From assembly GCA_964591245.1 (NCBI GenBank), contig CAZPZZ010000006.1, positions 1-63,637 of the forward strand: a stretch of DNA of 63,637 bases, in the 5' to 3' direction. The notes beneath the pieces are model-generated. The model searched no databases, was not told the DNA's origin, and was given only the letters and a program-made list of their open reading frames with translations. Shown here in pieces: positions 8,772 through 16,857 of the stretch (position 1 is the stretch's first letter; each line of letters opens with the position of its first letter). A program made the translations under genes and the position numbers. Source of the DNA: CAZPZZ01 sp964591245 (lineage in GTDB: Bacteria > Acidobacteriota > Vicinamibacteria > Vicinamibacterales > UBA8438).

Positions 8772-9082
8772 GCCAGGAGCTCCTTTACGATGTCTTCCGC
8801 CGAATCTTCCCGCATATTCAAAACGTCAACGCCTTCCGCGGGTAATGGAGTCCCAGCCGCGTGAAACAACCACTTCACGGCTCTGGGAAAGCATGCGGCG
8901 ATACGGGTGCACCCTCCCTCCGCAATTTTCTTCAGTGCCGGATCCTTCCGCGCTGACATGTCACACAAATCTGCAACGGCATCGAATGCCTGCCCGGAAT
9001 CACTCAGTTGCCGTAGGACGTCCTTCTTCACCTCAACCGGTACGACCTTCGCGTAGGTGCAGTTACAGTACAAAATCTTCAT
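8768..9082 (-). CDS. Small cysteine-rich protein resembling the HdrA N-terminal domain
   Basis: A 104-aa protein with five cysteines: CNC at residues 6-8, one at 40, one at 58 and one in AACFPR at 64. The order (a CxC near the start, a lone central cysteine, then GC-TRIAACFPR) resembles the N-terminal Fe-S domain of heterodisulfide reductase subunit A, where the last element reads like AACSPR. No flavin-binding or ferredoxin part of HdrA follows. The ATG at 9082 overlaps the GTPase stop (TGATG), with an in-frame GTG one codon earlier. It is flanked by the GTPase and ferredoxin genes. A small Fe-S electron adaptor is the most likely role; the HdrA likeness is by eye and needs profile confirmation. 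Confidence 0.7.
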   Translation of the reverse strand: MKILYCNCTYAKVVPVEVKKDVLRQLSDSGQAFDAVADLCDMSARKDPALKKIAEGGCTRIAACFPRAVKWLFHAAGTPLPAEGVDVLNMREDSAEDIVKELLA

Positions 9083-10179
9083 CACGCCAACCGATGGGTC
9101 GGAACGGGCCGACCTGGACGAAGCTGCTCGAAATGCTCGACGACTGTCTCCACCCCTGATAGCGATGCAAGCGCCGCACGGACAGTCGCCTCAAGCGCCT
9201 TCGGGTCCGCCTCGGCACGAAGATTGATCACCAGTTCGCCCCCGTCTACCCCGTCGAGCAATGACTCCCGCACATCAGGCTCCCGATCCGTACCAACGAC
9301 ACTCACCACCGATAGCGTACCCGTACCGTCCTGGGCATCCAACGTCATCTTGAGATGGGCGATATCCCCCCCCAAGTCCGCAACGCCTTGCCGTGTCCGC
9401 TGGGCCAAGTCCACGAGAAGCTGGTTCCCATCAAAGGGGCTCTCAGCGGCTAACCGCACTGTACAGTTCACCCAGCCGAGCAGGGCTTCACCCTCAGCAT
9501 AGATATCGTAGTCGATTTCCAGGGCTCGAGATGCCGGATTTTCATCAGCGAGCACTGCGTCGAACCAAATATTGACCCCGGTTCCCTCCTTCGCGGAGCA
9601 CGCGAAGACCCGACTCCGCGGAAAATTCTCCGCAAGCGCTGTCCTCAGCCGGTCGATCCGCTCGGGCGGTTGCGCATCGCATTTGTTGATCACGATGAAG
9701 TCCGCCTCCTGTAGTTGTTTGCGATAGACGTAGTTCACCTTCTCAGAAAAAGACCGACCTTCGGCCAGCCCGAGGATCCGCGAAGCGCGCAGCGGATCCA
9801 CCATGACGCTCAGCGGCGCCACCGTAAATTGTGAACCATAAATCCGGCGCAACGGATAGGACACGGTCGCGATCAGATCGGTGCAACTCCCGACCGGCTC
9901 GGCCAAGAACACGTCGGGCCGCGTGGCCTGAGTCAGCTTCTCTGCAGCATCGAGCAGCGAGTTGAAACGGCAGCAAAAGCAGCCACCCGTGATCTCCTCG
10001 ACGGCGAACCCTTGGGCCCGCAAAAGCGTCGTGTCCACAAGGCCACTGCTCTGATCGTTGCAGATCAGCCCGACTCGCTCGCCCCGATCAGACAGAAACT
10101 TCGCGAGGCGAGCGACAGCCGTCGTCTTCCCAGCCCCGAGAAATCCGCCGATCATGATGTAGCGCGCACGATCACTCAT
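9082..10179 (-). CDS. COG0523 (CobW/YeiR-type) GTPase, putative metallochaperone
   Basis: A 365-aa G3E-family P-loop GTPase. Seen: Walker A GGFLGAGKTT at residues 11-20, the metal-binding GGCFCC (GCxCC) at 65-70, an ExxG region in LAEPVGS, and the guanine-specificity motif NKCD. The C-terminal half is the usual CobW-like beta domain. COG0523 proteins use GTP hydrolysis to deliver zinc, cobalt, iron or other metals to client proteins. The ATG at 10179 sits inside the end of the GcvH-like gene (8-base overlap), giving clear translational coupling; extending the frame upstream would run deep into that gene. In this setting it may load metal into one of the block's enzymes, but its metal and client are unknown. 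Confidence 0.88.
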   Translation of the reverse strand: MSDRARYIMIGGFLGAGKTTAVARLAKFLSDRGERVGLICNDQSSGLVDTTLLRAQGFAVEEITGGCFCCRFNSLLDAAEKLTQATRPDVFLAEPVGSCTDLIATVSYPLRRIYGSQFTVAPLSVMVDPLRASRILGLAEGRSFSEKVNYVYRKQLQEADFIVINKCDAQPPERIDRLRTALAENFPRSRVFACSAKEGTGVNIWFDAVLADENPASRALEIDYDIYAEGEALLGWVNCTVRLAAESPFDGNQLLVDLAQRTRQGVADLGGDIAHLKMTLDAQDGTGTLSVVSVVGTDREPDVRESLLDGVDGGELVINLRAEADPKALEATVRAALASLSGVETVVEHFEQLRPGRPVPTHRLA

Positions 10180-10624
10180 GACGTTGCCCCAGCATCTTGT
10201 CGATAGTAGTGTCGAGAAGTGCGACATACCCCTGAACATCGAGACAGCTGTCATCCAGACGCCCCCGCACCTTGAACAACCAGCCCTCGCGGTACGGATC
10301 ACGCGCGATCAAGACTGCCTCGTCACGAAGGCGAGGATTGACCGCCTCAAAGCGCCCTGCCAGGGGTGAAAAAATATCTGTAACGGCTTTGAACCCCTCT
10401 AACCACCCCACCACCTGCCCGGTTTCGACCTGATTACCAGGCTCAGCATCGAATCCCAGTTCCACAATGTCGCCCAGCATCCGAACGGCAAATTTCGTAA
10501 AGCCGACACGCCAAACGTCACTGTCCTCCTGCTCTAGCCAGCTATGTCCCGCGGTGTACTTCCGGTGCACGAGAAGGCGAGTGGAAAAACGTGAACGTTT
10601 GTACGAGAACTCTGTTGCCGGCAT
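10172..10624 (-). CDS. GcvH-like lipoyl-domain protein
   Basis: A 150-aa protein that aligns with glycine cleavage H protein over residues about 22-130: YTAGHSWLEQED, FAVRMLGDIVEL, and the lipoylation region WLEGFKAVTDIFSPLAG with the expected lysine at residue 79. GcvH normally has ESVKA there, so EGFKA is a variant. No glycine decarboxylase (GcvP), aminomethyltransferase (GcvT) or lipoate-attachment gene is in the window. It is the first gene of the minus-strand block and the GTPase gene starts inside its end. Lone GcvH-like carriers are known elsewhere, for example the lipoate-binding protein of the sulfur-oxidising sHdr system. I infer a specialised swinging-arm carrier here; ordinary GcvH with the rest of the system elsewhere is the alternative. 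Confidence 0.82.
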   Translation of the reverse strand: MPATEFSYKRSRFSTRLLVHRKYTAGHSWLEQEDSDVWRVGFTKFAVRMLGDIVELGFDAEPGNQVETGQVVGWLEGFKAVTDIFSPLAGRFEAVNPRLRDEAVLIARDPYREGWLFKVRGRLDDSCLDVQGYVALLDTTIDKMLGQRHE

Positions 10625-10777
10625 ACGATGATATAGACGATCCGGTTAATCGTATCAGGGACAGGCCTGAAGCGTTCTAATGGCGTTCTCACTGCATGCT
10701 ACACTGAGCCAATATTCGTTCCTGCCTTAGCATCGGGTCGGGTCTTCCCGGCGACCTGCCGGACCGTTACAAAGAAG

Positions 10778-12700
10778 ATGGCGAAGAGCTACACAGCCCA
10801 GGACATCACCGTACTCGAGGGATTGGAACCAGTCCGTCGACGTCCGGGTATGTACATCGGAGGCGTCGGACTCCCGGGTTTGCATCACCTCGTCTGGGAA
10901 GTCCTCGACAACGCCATCGATGAAGCAATGAACGGCCACGCTCGCCAGATAGGCGTCACGCTGCACAGCGATGGTTCTTCCGTGACCGTGACCGACGACG
11001 GACGCGGTATTCCGGTCGACACGCACAAAAAATCCAAACGGAGCGCCCTCGAGGTAATCTTTACCACCCTGCATGCGGGCGGAAAATTCGAACAACGGAC
11101 ATACCAGACAGCCGGAGGCCTGCACGGTGTCGGAGCGAGCGTCGTCAACGCCTTGTCCAAGGAGTTGATCGCACGATCCACTCGCGACGGAGCGCAGTGG
11201 GAACAACACTTCACGCAAGGCAAGCCGACGGGGCCACTACGACGCATCGGCCGAGCGCGCGGCAGCGGCACGACCGTATTCTTCCGGCCTGATGCCACAA
11301 TCTTTCCCAAAACGACATTCGATGCGGATCTCATCGGCAACCGACTCGAAATCGCCAGCTATCTTCACCGGGGCGTGGCGGTGGTTTTCAAGAACGAGGC
11401 CACCGGCACACGGCAGACCTTCCAGCATGACGAAGGGCTGACAGATTATCTCCAACAGATCCTCCGCACACGCGAAGCTTCACCCGTTCACGACGCCCCA
11501 TTTGCACTGAGCCGGTCTCACGACGTCACACACGCGAAACTCGACCTGGCGATGCAATGGACAGAAGCGACGGACGAGCACCTTCGCAGCTACGTCAACG
11601 GCATCCCGACTGGCTCAGGCGGAACCCACGAGAACGGACTGCGTGCAGGCATTGGCAAGGCTATTCGCAACTTCATCGAAACCCACGAGTTGACACCGAA
11701 AGGAGTCAGCCTGACCACGGAGGATCTTCGCGAGGGCCTGGTAGGGGTCCTGAGCGTATTCATCCCGGAACCCCAGTTTCAAGGTCAGACCAAGGATCGG
11801 CTCAACAACCCCGAACTCGCCTCGGTCGTGGACGGGATGGTGCGGCCAACCCTGGAACACTGGCTCAATCACAACATCAGCGTAGCCGAAGGCATCGTCG
11901 CCCGTATCATCCTCTCCGCCCGGGCTCGTGCCGCGAGCCGGGCCGCACAACAGGCGGTATCTAGAAAAAGCGCCACATCAAACCGCCTGAACCTGCCAGG
12001 GAAACTCAGCGATTGCACGACCCCCGGGGCCACGGACAGCGAAATATTCATAGTCGAAGGAGACTCGGCCGGCGGTTCCGCCAAGCAGGGTCGGAACCGC
12101 GCGCATCAGGCGATCCTCCCGCTCCGCGGGAAGGTATTGAACGTAGAGAACGCTTCGCTCAGCAAAGTACTTGAAAATAAGGAGTTATCTGATCTTGTCA
12201 CCGCATTAGGCTGTGGGCTTGGGAAAAACTTTGATCTCAACCGGCTCCGGTATGACCGAGTGATCATCCTCGCTGACGCTGATGCCGACGGAAACCACAT
12301 TGCGACATTGTTGCTGACCTTTCTCTACAGACATTTACCCAAGCTCATCGCGAACGGCAAGGTCTTCCTAGCCCAGCCTCCACTCTACCGTGTCGACGCC
12401 GGTAAACAGACACATTGGGCGCTTGACGACGACCAACTGGGACGCGTCCTCAATGAGCTCAAGGAAAGCAATGGCCGCGTCCGACCCGAGGTGACCCGAT
12501 TCAAAGGCCTTGGCGAAATGATGCCGAAAGTCCTCTGGCAAACGACACTCAATCCCAAAACGCGGCGTCTGCTCCGCGTCGGCATTAACGACCAAATTCG
12601 CACGGACCGCGTCATTGCGGACCTCATGGGGCGAGACGCTTCGGCTCGCTTCAGATTCATCATGGACCGCGCCGAGGATGCCGACGGGCTGGACGTATAA
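10778..12700 (+). CDS. parE: Topoisomerase IV subunit B (ParE/GyrB family)
   Basis: A complete 640-aa type IIA topoisomerase ATPase subunit. Seen: GLEPVRRRPGMYIG at the N-terminus, the GHKL ATPase motifs EVLDNAIDEA, DDGRGIPVD and GGLHGVGASVVNALS, the K-loop region QTKDRLNNPE, the TOPRIM glutamate in VEGDSAGGSAKQGR, and the metal-binding aspartates in ILADADADGNHI. The final RFKGLGEM motif is also present. It powers strand passage by dimerising on ATP. Length and the lack of a large TOPRIM insertion fit ParE or the shorter GyrB of many bacteria. The ATG at 10778 follows a 153-bp intergenic stretch shared with the divergent GcvH-like gene. The partner A subunit is at the left edge, with nine opposite-strand genes in between. 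Confidence 0.9.
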   Translation: MAKSYTAQDITVLEGLEPVRRRPGMYIGGVGLPGLHHLVWEVLDNAIDEAMNGHARQIGVTLHSDGSSVTVTDDGRGIPVDTHKKSKRSALEVIFTTLHAGGKFEQRTYQTAGGLHGVGASVVNALSKELIARSTRDGAQWEQHFTQGKPTGPLRRIGRARGSGTTVFFRPDATIFPKTTFDADLIGNRLEIASYLHRGVAVVFKNEATGTRQTFQHDEGLTDYLQQILRTREASPVHDAPFALSRSHDVTHAKLDLAMQWTEATDEHLRSYVNGIPTGSGGTHENGLRAGIGKAIRNFIETHELTPKGVSLTTEDLREGLVGVLSVFIPEPQFQGQTKDRLNNPELASVVDGMVRPTLEHWLNHNISVAEGIVARIILSARARAASRAAQQAVSRKSATSNRLNLPGKLSDCTTPGATDSEIFIVEGDSAGGSAKQGRNRAHQAILPLRGKVLNVENASLSKVLENKELSDLVTALGCGLGKNFDLNRLRYDRVIILADADADGNHIATLLLTFLYRHLPKLIANGKVFLAQPPLYRVDAGKQTHWALDDDQLGRVLNELKESNGRVRPEVTRFKGLGEMMPKVLWQTTLNPKTRRLLRVGINDQIRTDRVIADLMGRDASARFRFIMDRAEDADGLDV

Positions 12701-12715
12701 AACCAGTCAGAACAC

Positions 12716-14074
12716 CTATCGCACGCTGTCGTCCGCCGGGTAGCCCGCAACGATCCGCACGTCTACCGATTCGAAGCGTCGCTGAACAAACTGCTCCATG
12801 GACCGTGCCTCAGTCAGCGAAGGGTACGGCCCAATCCACGCGACGGCACCAACCCCATCCGACGCCGCCATGGCGCTTCCGCCTTGAGCCCGAAGCATCG
12901 CCACGGCAACATCAGCGGACAGCAATGTGTCAAAACCAGACACCTGAAGCAAATACCCCTGGTCTGTACCGCTTACGAACTCGACCGGCGTCGGCAGGAC
13001 AAGCGCCGCTAGCCCAGGGGATCCTGGTAACGGTGGCCCACTTCTCGGTGTCCGCGGCCCCAGGACCACCAAGAGCGCACCGAGCCCGAACACAGTACCA
13101 AGCGCTGCGGCGGCCGCAACCCACCAGCGCGTGAGCGAGCGCCGAGGTCTCCGAGGTGGCGACTCGGCAGCGGTCGGACGCGAGGGAATCGGTTCTCCCG
13201 AAACCGTTTTTCGTGAAACCGAACGCGGTGAACCGGACCGTAACGCCGTTCCAGGCACCAGATGTAGAGCCTCGGCTGCCTCGGTGACCAGCGTCTCGTC
13301 GATGGTCTGACTCAGTGCGAGAAAACCTGCCTCCAACGCCCGGTCACACAGCAAGTTGATCTGCCGTGGAATCCCCGCGCTGCACTCTGCGATCCTGTCA
13401 AGCGCCCGGCGGTCGAAGACCATCTCCCAGTCCTCGCGAGCAATGCGCACCCGGTATTCGATATATTGCTCAACCTCCTCCCGCGTCAGCGGACGTAACG
13501 CGCACCGACGTGCGATCCGCTGATTAAGCGGCCGTAGGTCAGGGGTTGCGAGTAGCGTCTCTAACTCCGGCTGTCCCACCAAGAGAATCTGTAACAGCTT
13601 CTCGTGGTCGGTCTCGAGCGTGGTCAGCACTCGTAGTTGCTCGAGCACGGCCGGCGTCAAGTTCTGTGCCTCATCAAGCACCGCGAGCGCACTCGCCCCG
13701 ACCGCCGCAAGTGACAGCAAAAACTGATTCAGGGTCTCCACGAGACTCTGTCTTCCGGCGTTCTCTAGGACACGGGTGTCCGAAACGACCTCAAAATCCC
13801 GCAGCAGCACCCGGAGCAACTCATCGGCGGTCACAAAGGGGTTGATCACAAGCGCCGTGAACACGTCGGGTTCGAGTTCCTCGAGTAGAGCGCGAGTCGT
13901 AGTCGTCTTTCCGGTACCAACATCACCGGTCAAGAGGAGAACGCCCTCCCGACGGTGAACACCACGACGCAATTGCTCGAACGCCAACTCGTGAGATTCG
14001 CTCTTGTAGAGGAACTCGGGATCCGGAGTGGGATTAAATGGCTGACGGTGAAATCTGTAGTAGTCCTCGTACAT
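12716..14074 (-). CDS. ExeA/GspA-like AAA ATPase with membrane anchor
   Basis: A 452-aa protein. Residues 1 to about 270 are an ExeA-type AAA module: the typical opening YEDYYRFHRQPFNPTPDPEF, Walker A GDVGTGKTT, Walker B ALAVLDEAQN and a helical lid (CSAGIPRQINLLCDRAL). A basic-proline linker follows, then one transmembrane segment near residue 315-335 (WWVAAAAALGTVFGLGALLVVLG). The last about 90 residues alternate like a SPOR-type domain (GYLLQVSGF, RAQGG), which often binds peptidoglycan. ExeA-like proteins help insert secretion or pilus structures through the cell wall, but no type II secretion or pilus genes are adjacent. It converges on parE with a 15-base gap. Confidence 0.83.
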   Translation of the reverse strand: MYEDYYRFHRQPFNPTPDPEFLYKSESHELAFEQLRRGVHRREGVLLLTGDVGTGKTTTTRALLEELEPDVFTALVINPFVTADELLRVLLRDFEVVSDTRVLENAGRQSLVETLNQFLLSLAAVGASALAVLDEAQNLTPAVLEQLRVLTTLETDHEKLLQILLVGQPELETLLATPDLRPLNQRIARRCALRPLTREEVEQYIEYRVRIAREDWEMVFDRRALDRIAECSAGIPRQINLLCDRALEAGFLALSQTIDETLVTEAAEALHLVPGTALRSGSPRSVSRKTVSGEPIPSRPTAAESPPRRPRRSLTRWWVAAAAALGTVFGLGALLVVLGPRTPRSGPPLPGSPGLAALVLPTPVEFVSGTDQGYLLQVSGFDTLLSADVAVAMLRAQGGSAMAASDGVGAVAWIGPYPSLTEARSMEQFVQRRFESVDVRIVAGYPADDSVR

Positions 14075-14366
14075 TGTTCGTCGTCGCCTCGCCAGGCGTT
14101 ACCATAGGTAGATCATCGGTGTGCATGTTCACGTCGTAGAGTTCGGGATTAGCCAGATATCGCGGTCCTGGTGCAACACAAATCCGGCCCCACGACCCAC
14201 GGCATCCGGTCTCGCGGTGCGGCACACGGTGACCAAGAGGGTACTCGGTTTCGACGTGCGAATGCCGCACCGCGATCACAATCCTCAGGAATCGCCCCTG
14301 AAGGAGAGCGTATTTCTGGCTTTCTGACATGCTTCTGGCCCAAAGGCGGGGAACACGCAGCTGATC

Positions 14367-15551
14367 ATGACGTCTCATTCCATAAGCGAGAGTTCCGGAA
14401 CCGGAAGGGTCAATCTACGGACCGCTTTCGATTTCCAGCCTCGCACGCGACTTGTGTTTGGTCTCGGCTCGGTGCAACGCCTCGGCACCCTCGCATCAGA
14501 ACTCGGGATGCAGCGTCCGCTGCTCGTTGCCGATCGGGGCCTCGTCGAGGCCGGACATGTAACGCGTGTCCTGGGCTTACTGCGCGACGCTGGCATGACT
14601 GTCGTGGCATTCCACGACTTCGACGTCAATCCCACGACAACAATGATTGAAAGGGGATGCACGGTTGCGGTCTCGCCCCAGATTGACGGGATCATCGGGT
14701 TGGGTGGCGGAAGCTCGATGGACTGCGCCAAGGGCATCAACTTCCTATTGACCAACGGTGGCCGAATGGAAGACTTCCAGGGCTATGGCAAGGCCGCAAA
14801 GCCGATGCTCCCGATGATTGCCATTCCGACCACCTCCGGAACTGGCAGCGAAGCGCAAAGCTATGCCGTGATCGCCGACGCAACAACCCACCTGAAAATG
14901 GCCTGCGGGGATCCGAAGGCTGCCTTCCGGATAGCGGTCCTGGACCCGGAGCTGACCCGATCGCAGCCGTTCTCGGTGACAGCCACCTCGGGGTTCGACG
15001 CTATCGCCCACGCCGTGGAAACAGCGGTCACCCGACGACGCACTCCACTGTCTGACTGTTTCGCCCGCGAGGCCTGGGCACTCCTGAACACCAACTATCC
15101 GAACGTACTCAAGCATCCCGATGACCTTGATGCACGCGCCGCCATGCAACTGGGCGCCTTCTACGCCGGTACAGCCATCGAGCAATCGATGCTCGGCGTC
15201 GCACATGCATGCGCCAACCCTCTCACGGCCCGGTATGATGTGACCCATGGAGTCGCGCTCGCCATCCTGCTGCCTCACGTCGTACGCTGGAATAGCGTCG
15301 TTGCCAACGACCTCTACAGGGAACTACAGCAGGACGTTCCCCCTGGCGAGGACCCGGGCGCGCGCCTGGCCACACGCCTACGGTTCTTCACCGAACTCGC
15401 CCGTCTACCGAATAGGCTTTGCACCGAGGGCGTGGAGAGAGAATCTCTCCCGACACTGGCAGAGGACGCAGCGGGCCAATGGACAGCGACGTTCAATCCT
15501 CGACCCGTAGCAGCCACTGACGCATTGGAGATTTACACATGCGCATTTTGA
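14367..15551 (+). CDS. Iron-containing alcohol dehydrogenase
   Basis: A 394-aa group III (Fe-ADH) dehydrogenase that interconverts alcohols and aldehydes or ketones with NAD(P). Seen: the nucleotide-binding GGGSSMDCAK at residues 113-122, PTTSGTGSE at about 154-162, and the four metal ligands at the expected spacing, Asp211, His215 (DAIAH), His280 (AHACANP) and His294 (THG). Length is normal. A 292-bp stretch with no gene I can support lies upstream, so this is probably the first gene of the plus-strand series running to 22001. Its 3' end overlaps the start of the beta-propeller gene by 13 bases. The substrate is unknown; similarity alone does not separate ethanol, butanol, lactaldehyde or phosphonate types. 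Confidence 0.9.
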   Translation: MTSHSISESSGTGRVNLRTAFDFQPRTRLVFGLGSVQRLGTLASELGMQRPLLVADRGLVEAGHVTRVLGLLRDAGMTVVAFHDFDVNPTTTMIERGCTVAVSPQIDGIIGLGGGSSMDCAKGINFLLTNGGRMEDFQGYGKAAKPMLPMIAIPTTSGTGSEAQSYAVIADATTHLKMACGDPKAAFRIAVLDPELTRSQPFSVTATSGFDAIAHAVETAVTRRRTPLSDCFAREAWALLNTNYPNVLKHPDDLDARAAMQLGAFYAGTAIEQSMLGVAHACANPLTARYDVTHGVALAILLPHVVRWNSVVANDLYRELQQDVPPGEDPGARLATRLRFFTELARLPNRLCTEGVERESLPTLAEDAAGQWTATFNPRPVAATDALEIYTCAF

Positions 15552-16789
15552 ACGTGGAACGTCACACCTCCTCCCAGCTCCGTCACATACGTGAATCCAT
15601 GCATTCCACCCGACCCCGTCTTGCCCCCGTCCAGACCCTACGGGTCAGGACCAGGCCACGACTCATTCTCGGATTGCTCGTGATGCTGGTCAGCCTGTCC
15701 GCCGCACCTGGCGTGCACGCGCAAGATCTGAATTCGAGCATCACCCCCGCAGACACCTGGCCGCAGTTCCGCGGAAATCCTGCGCTCACAGGCGCCACCG
15801 AAGCGACGCTCCCTGCCGAGCTCACGTTACAGTGGACGTATGAAGCTGACGAGGCGATTGACTCATCGGCGGCCATCGCGGACGGGACGGTCTACGTGGG
15901 CACCTGGGCCGGCAGCGTAATCGCCCTCGATCTCGCCACCGGCGAAGAACGTTGGGTCTACAAAACAGGCGATATGGGCATCGGCGAGTCGTCTCCCGCG
16001 GTAGCAGAAGGTCTCGTCTTCGTGGGCGACCTGGGCGGAGTCTTTCATGCTATCGACGCTGAGACAGGAGAAGCGCGCTGGACCTTCGAGACCATGGGAG
16101 AAATCAAATCCTCCCCGGTCATCGTCGATGACCGCGTGCTCATCGGTTCCTACGACGGCTACCTGTACGCCCTCTCGCTCCACGACGGCGCACTGATTTG
16201 GCAGTACGAGACGTTGAACTATGTGCACGCCACCCCCGCCGTCTGGGATGGCATTGCTTACTTCGGCGGGTGCGACGAAGTCTTCCACGGGGTACGTATC
16301 AGCGACGGCGAAGAGGTCGTCAGCCTTTCCGCCGGAGCGTACACAGCTGCCTCGCCAGTCATTACGGACAACAAAGTATTTTTCGGCACCTTTGACAACG
16401 AAGTCATCGGTCTCGATCTCGAGACCCACGAGCTGCTTTGGCGCTATGAGCACCCCGATCGCCATTTTCCGTTCTACTCGTCAGCACTGGCCACTCGCAA
16501 CACCATCGTCATCGGCGGTCGCGACAAAATGGTCCATGCTATCGACGACGCAACCGGCGAAGCGCGATGGACGTTCACCACCAGAGCCCGAGTCGACTCG
16601 TCTCCGGCTGCAAGCGGCGATCACGTTTATGCTGGATCGAGCGACGGACGCCTGTATGTTTTGGACCTCGGAACCGGCGACAAGCTGTGGGAATTTGACA
16701 CCGCCGCTCCCCTGGTTGCATCACCGGCCATTGCGGAAGGCCGCCTGGTCATAGGATCGGAAGATGGCGTGTTGTACTGCTTCGGCTAA
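15539..16789 (+). CDS. Secreted PQQ-repeat beta-propeller protein
   Basis: A 416-aa exported protein. A basic N-terminus, a hydrophobic stretch (LILGLLVMLVSLSAAPGVHA) and an AQ cleavage site make up a signal peptide ending near residue 61. The rest is a series of PQQ-type propeller blades, recognisable by repeated ATGE-RW, SSPAV-G-VFVG and LYALSLHDG-like units, as in BamB or quinoprotein dehydrogenases. No catalytic residues of a PQQ dehydrogenase are evident, so it may be a binding or scaffold propeller. The ATG at 15539 has GGAG eight bases upstream and overlaps the dehydrogenase gene by 13 bases, which suggests coupling. An internal ATG at 15599 would shorten the signal peptide but is less well supported. 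Confidence 0.85.
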   Translation: MRILNVERHTSSQLRHIRESMHSTRPRLAPVQTLRVRTRPRLILGLLVMLVSLSAAPGVHAQDLNSSITPADTWPQFRGNPALTGATEATLPAELTLQWTYEADEAIDSSAAIADGTVYVGTWAGSVIALDLATGEERWVYKTGDMGIGESSPAVAEGLVFVGDLGGVFHAIDAETGEARWTFETMGEIKSSPVIVDDRVLIGSYDGYLYALSLHDGALIWQYETLNYVHATPAVWDGIAYFGGCDEVFHGVRISDGEEVVSLSAGAYTAASPVITDNKVFFGTFDNEVIGLDLETHELLWRYEHPDRHFPFYSSALATRNTIVIGGRDKMVHAIDDATGEARWTFTTRARVDSSPAASGDHVYAGSSDGRLYVLDLGTGDKLWEFDTAAPLVASPAIAEGRLVIGSEDGVLYCFG

Positions 16790-16801
16790 CGACACGCACA
16801 A

Positions 16802-16834
16802 GGTATATACCGTAAGAATTTGGGGCCACGCCCC
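16802..16834 (+). promoter_or_regulatory. Palindrome plus small hairpin ahead of the HemN-like gene
   Basis: The 68-base space between the propeller gene and the HemN-like gene holds a perfect 10-base palindrome, GGTATATACC (16802-16811), and a 5-bp GC stem with a 3-base loop, GGGGC-CAC-GCCCC (16822-16834). No run of T follows, so it is not a typical terminator. It could be an operator or an RNA element setting downstream expression. Both are short enough to arise by chance. Confidence 0.25.
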
Positions 16835-16857
16835 GTCTAGTGAAAGAGTGGAGACCA

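Noticed and set aside
10625..10777. Specific promoters in the divergent interval between the GcvH-like gene and parE
   Set aside because: A TACACT near 10700 could be a -10 box, but no convincing -35 at proper spacing was found.
12716..14074. Treating the ExeA-like gene as part of a type II secretion cluster
   Set aside because: No other secretion or pilus gene lies nearby.
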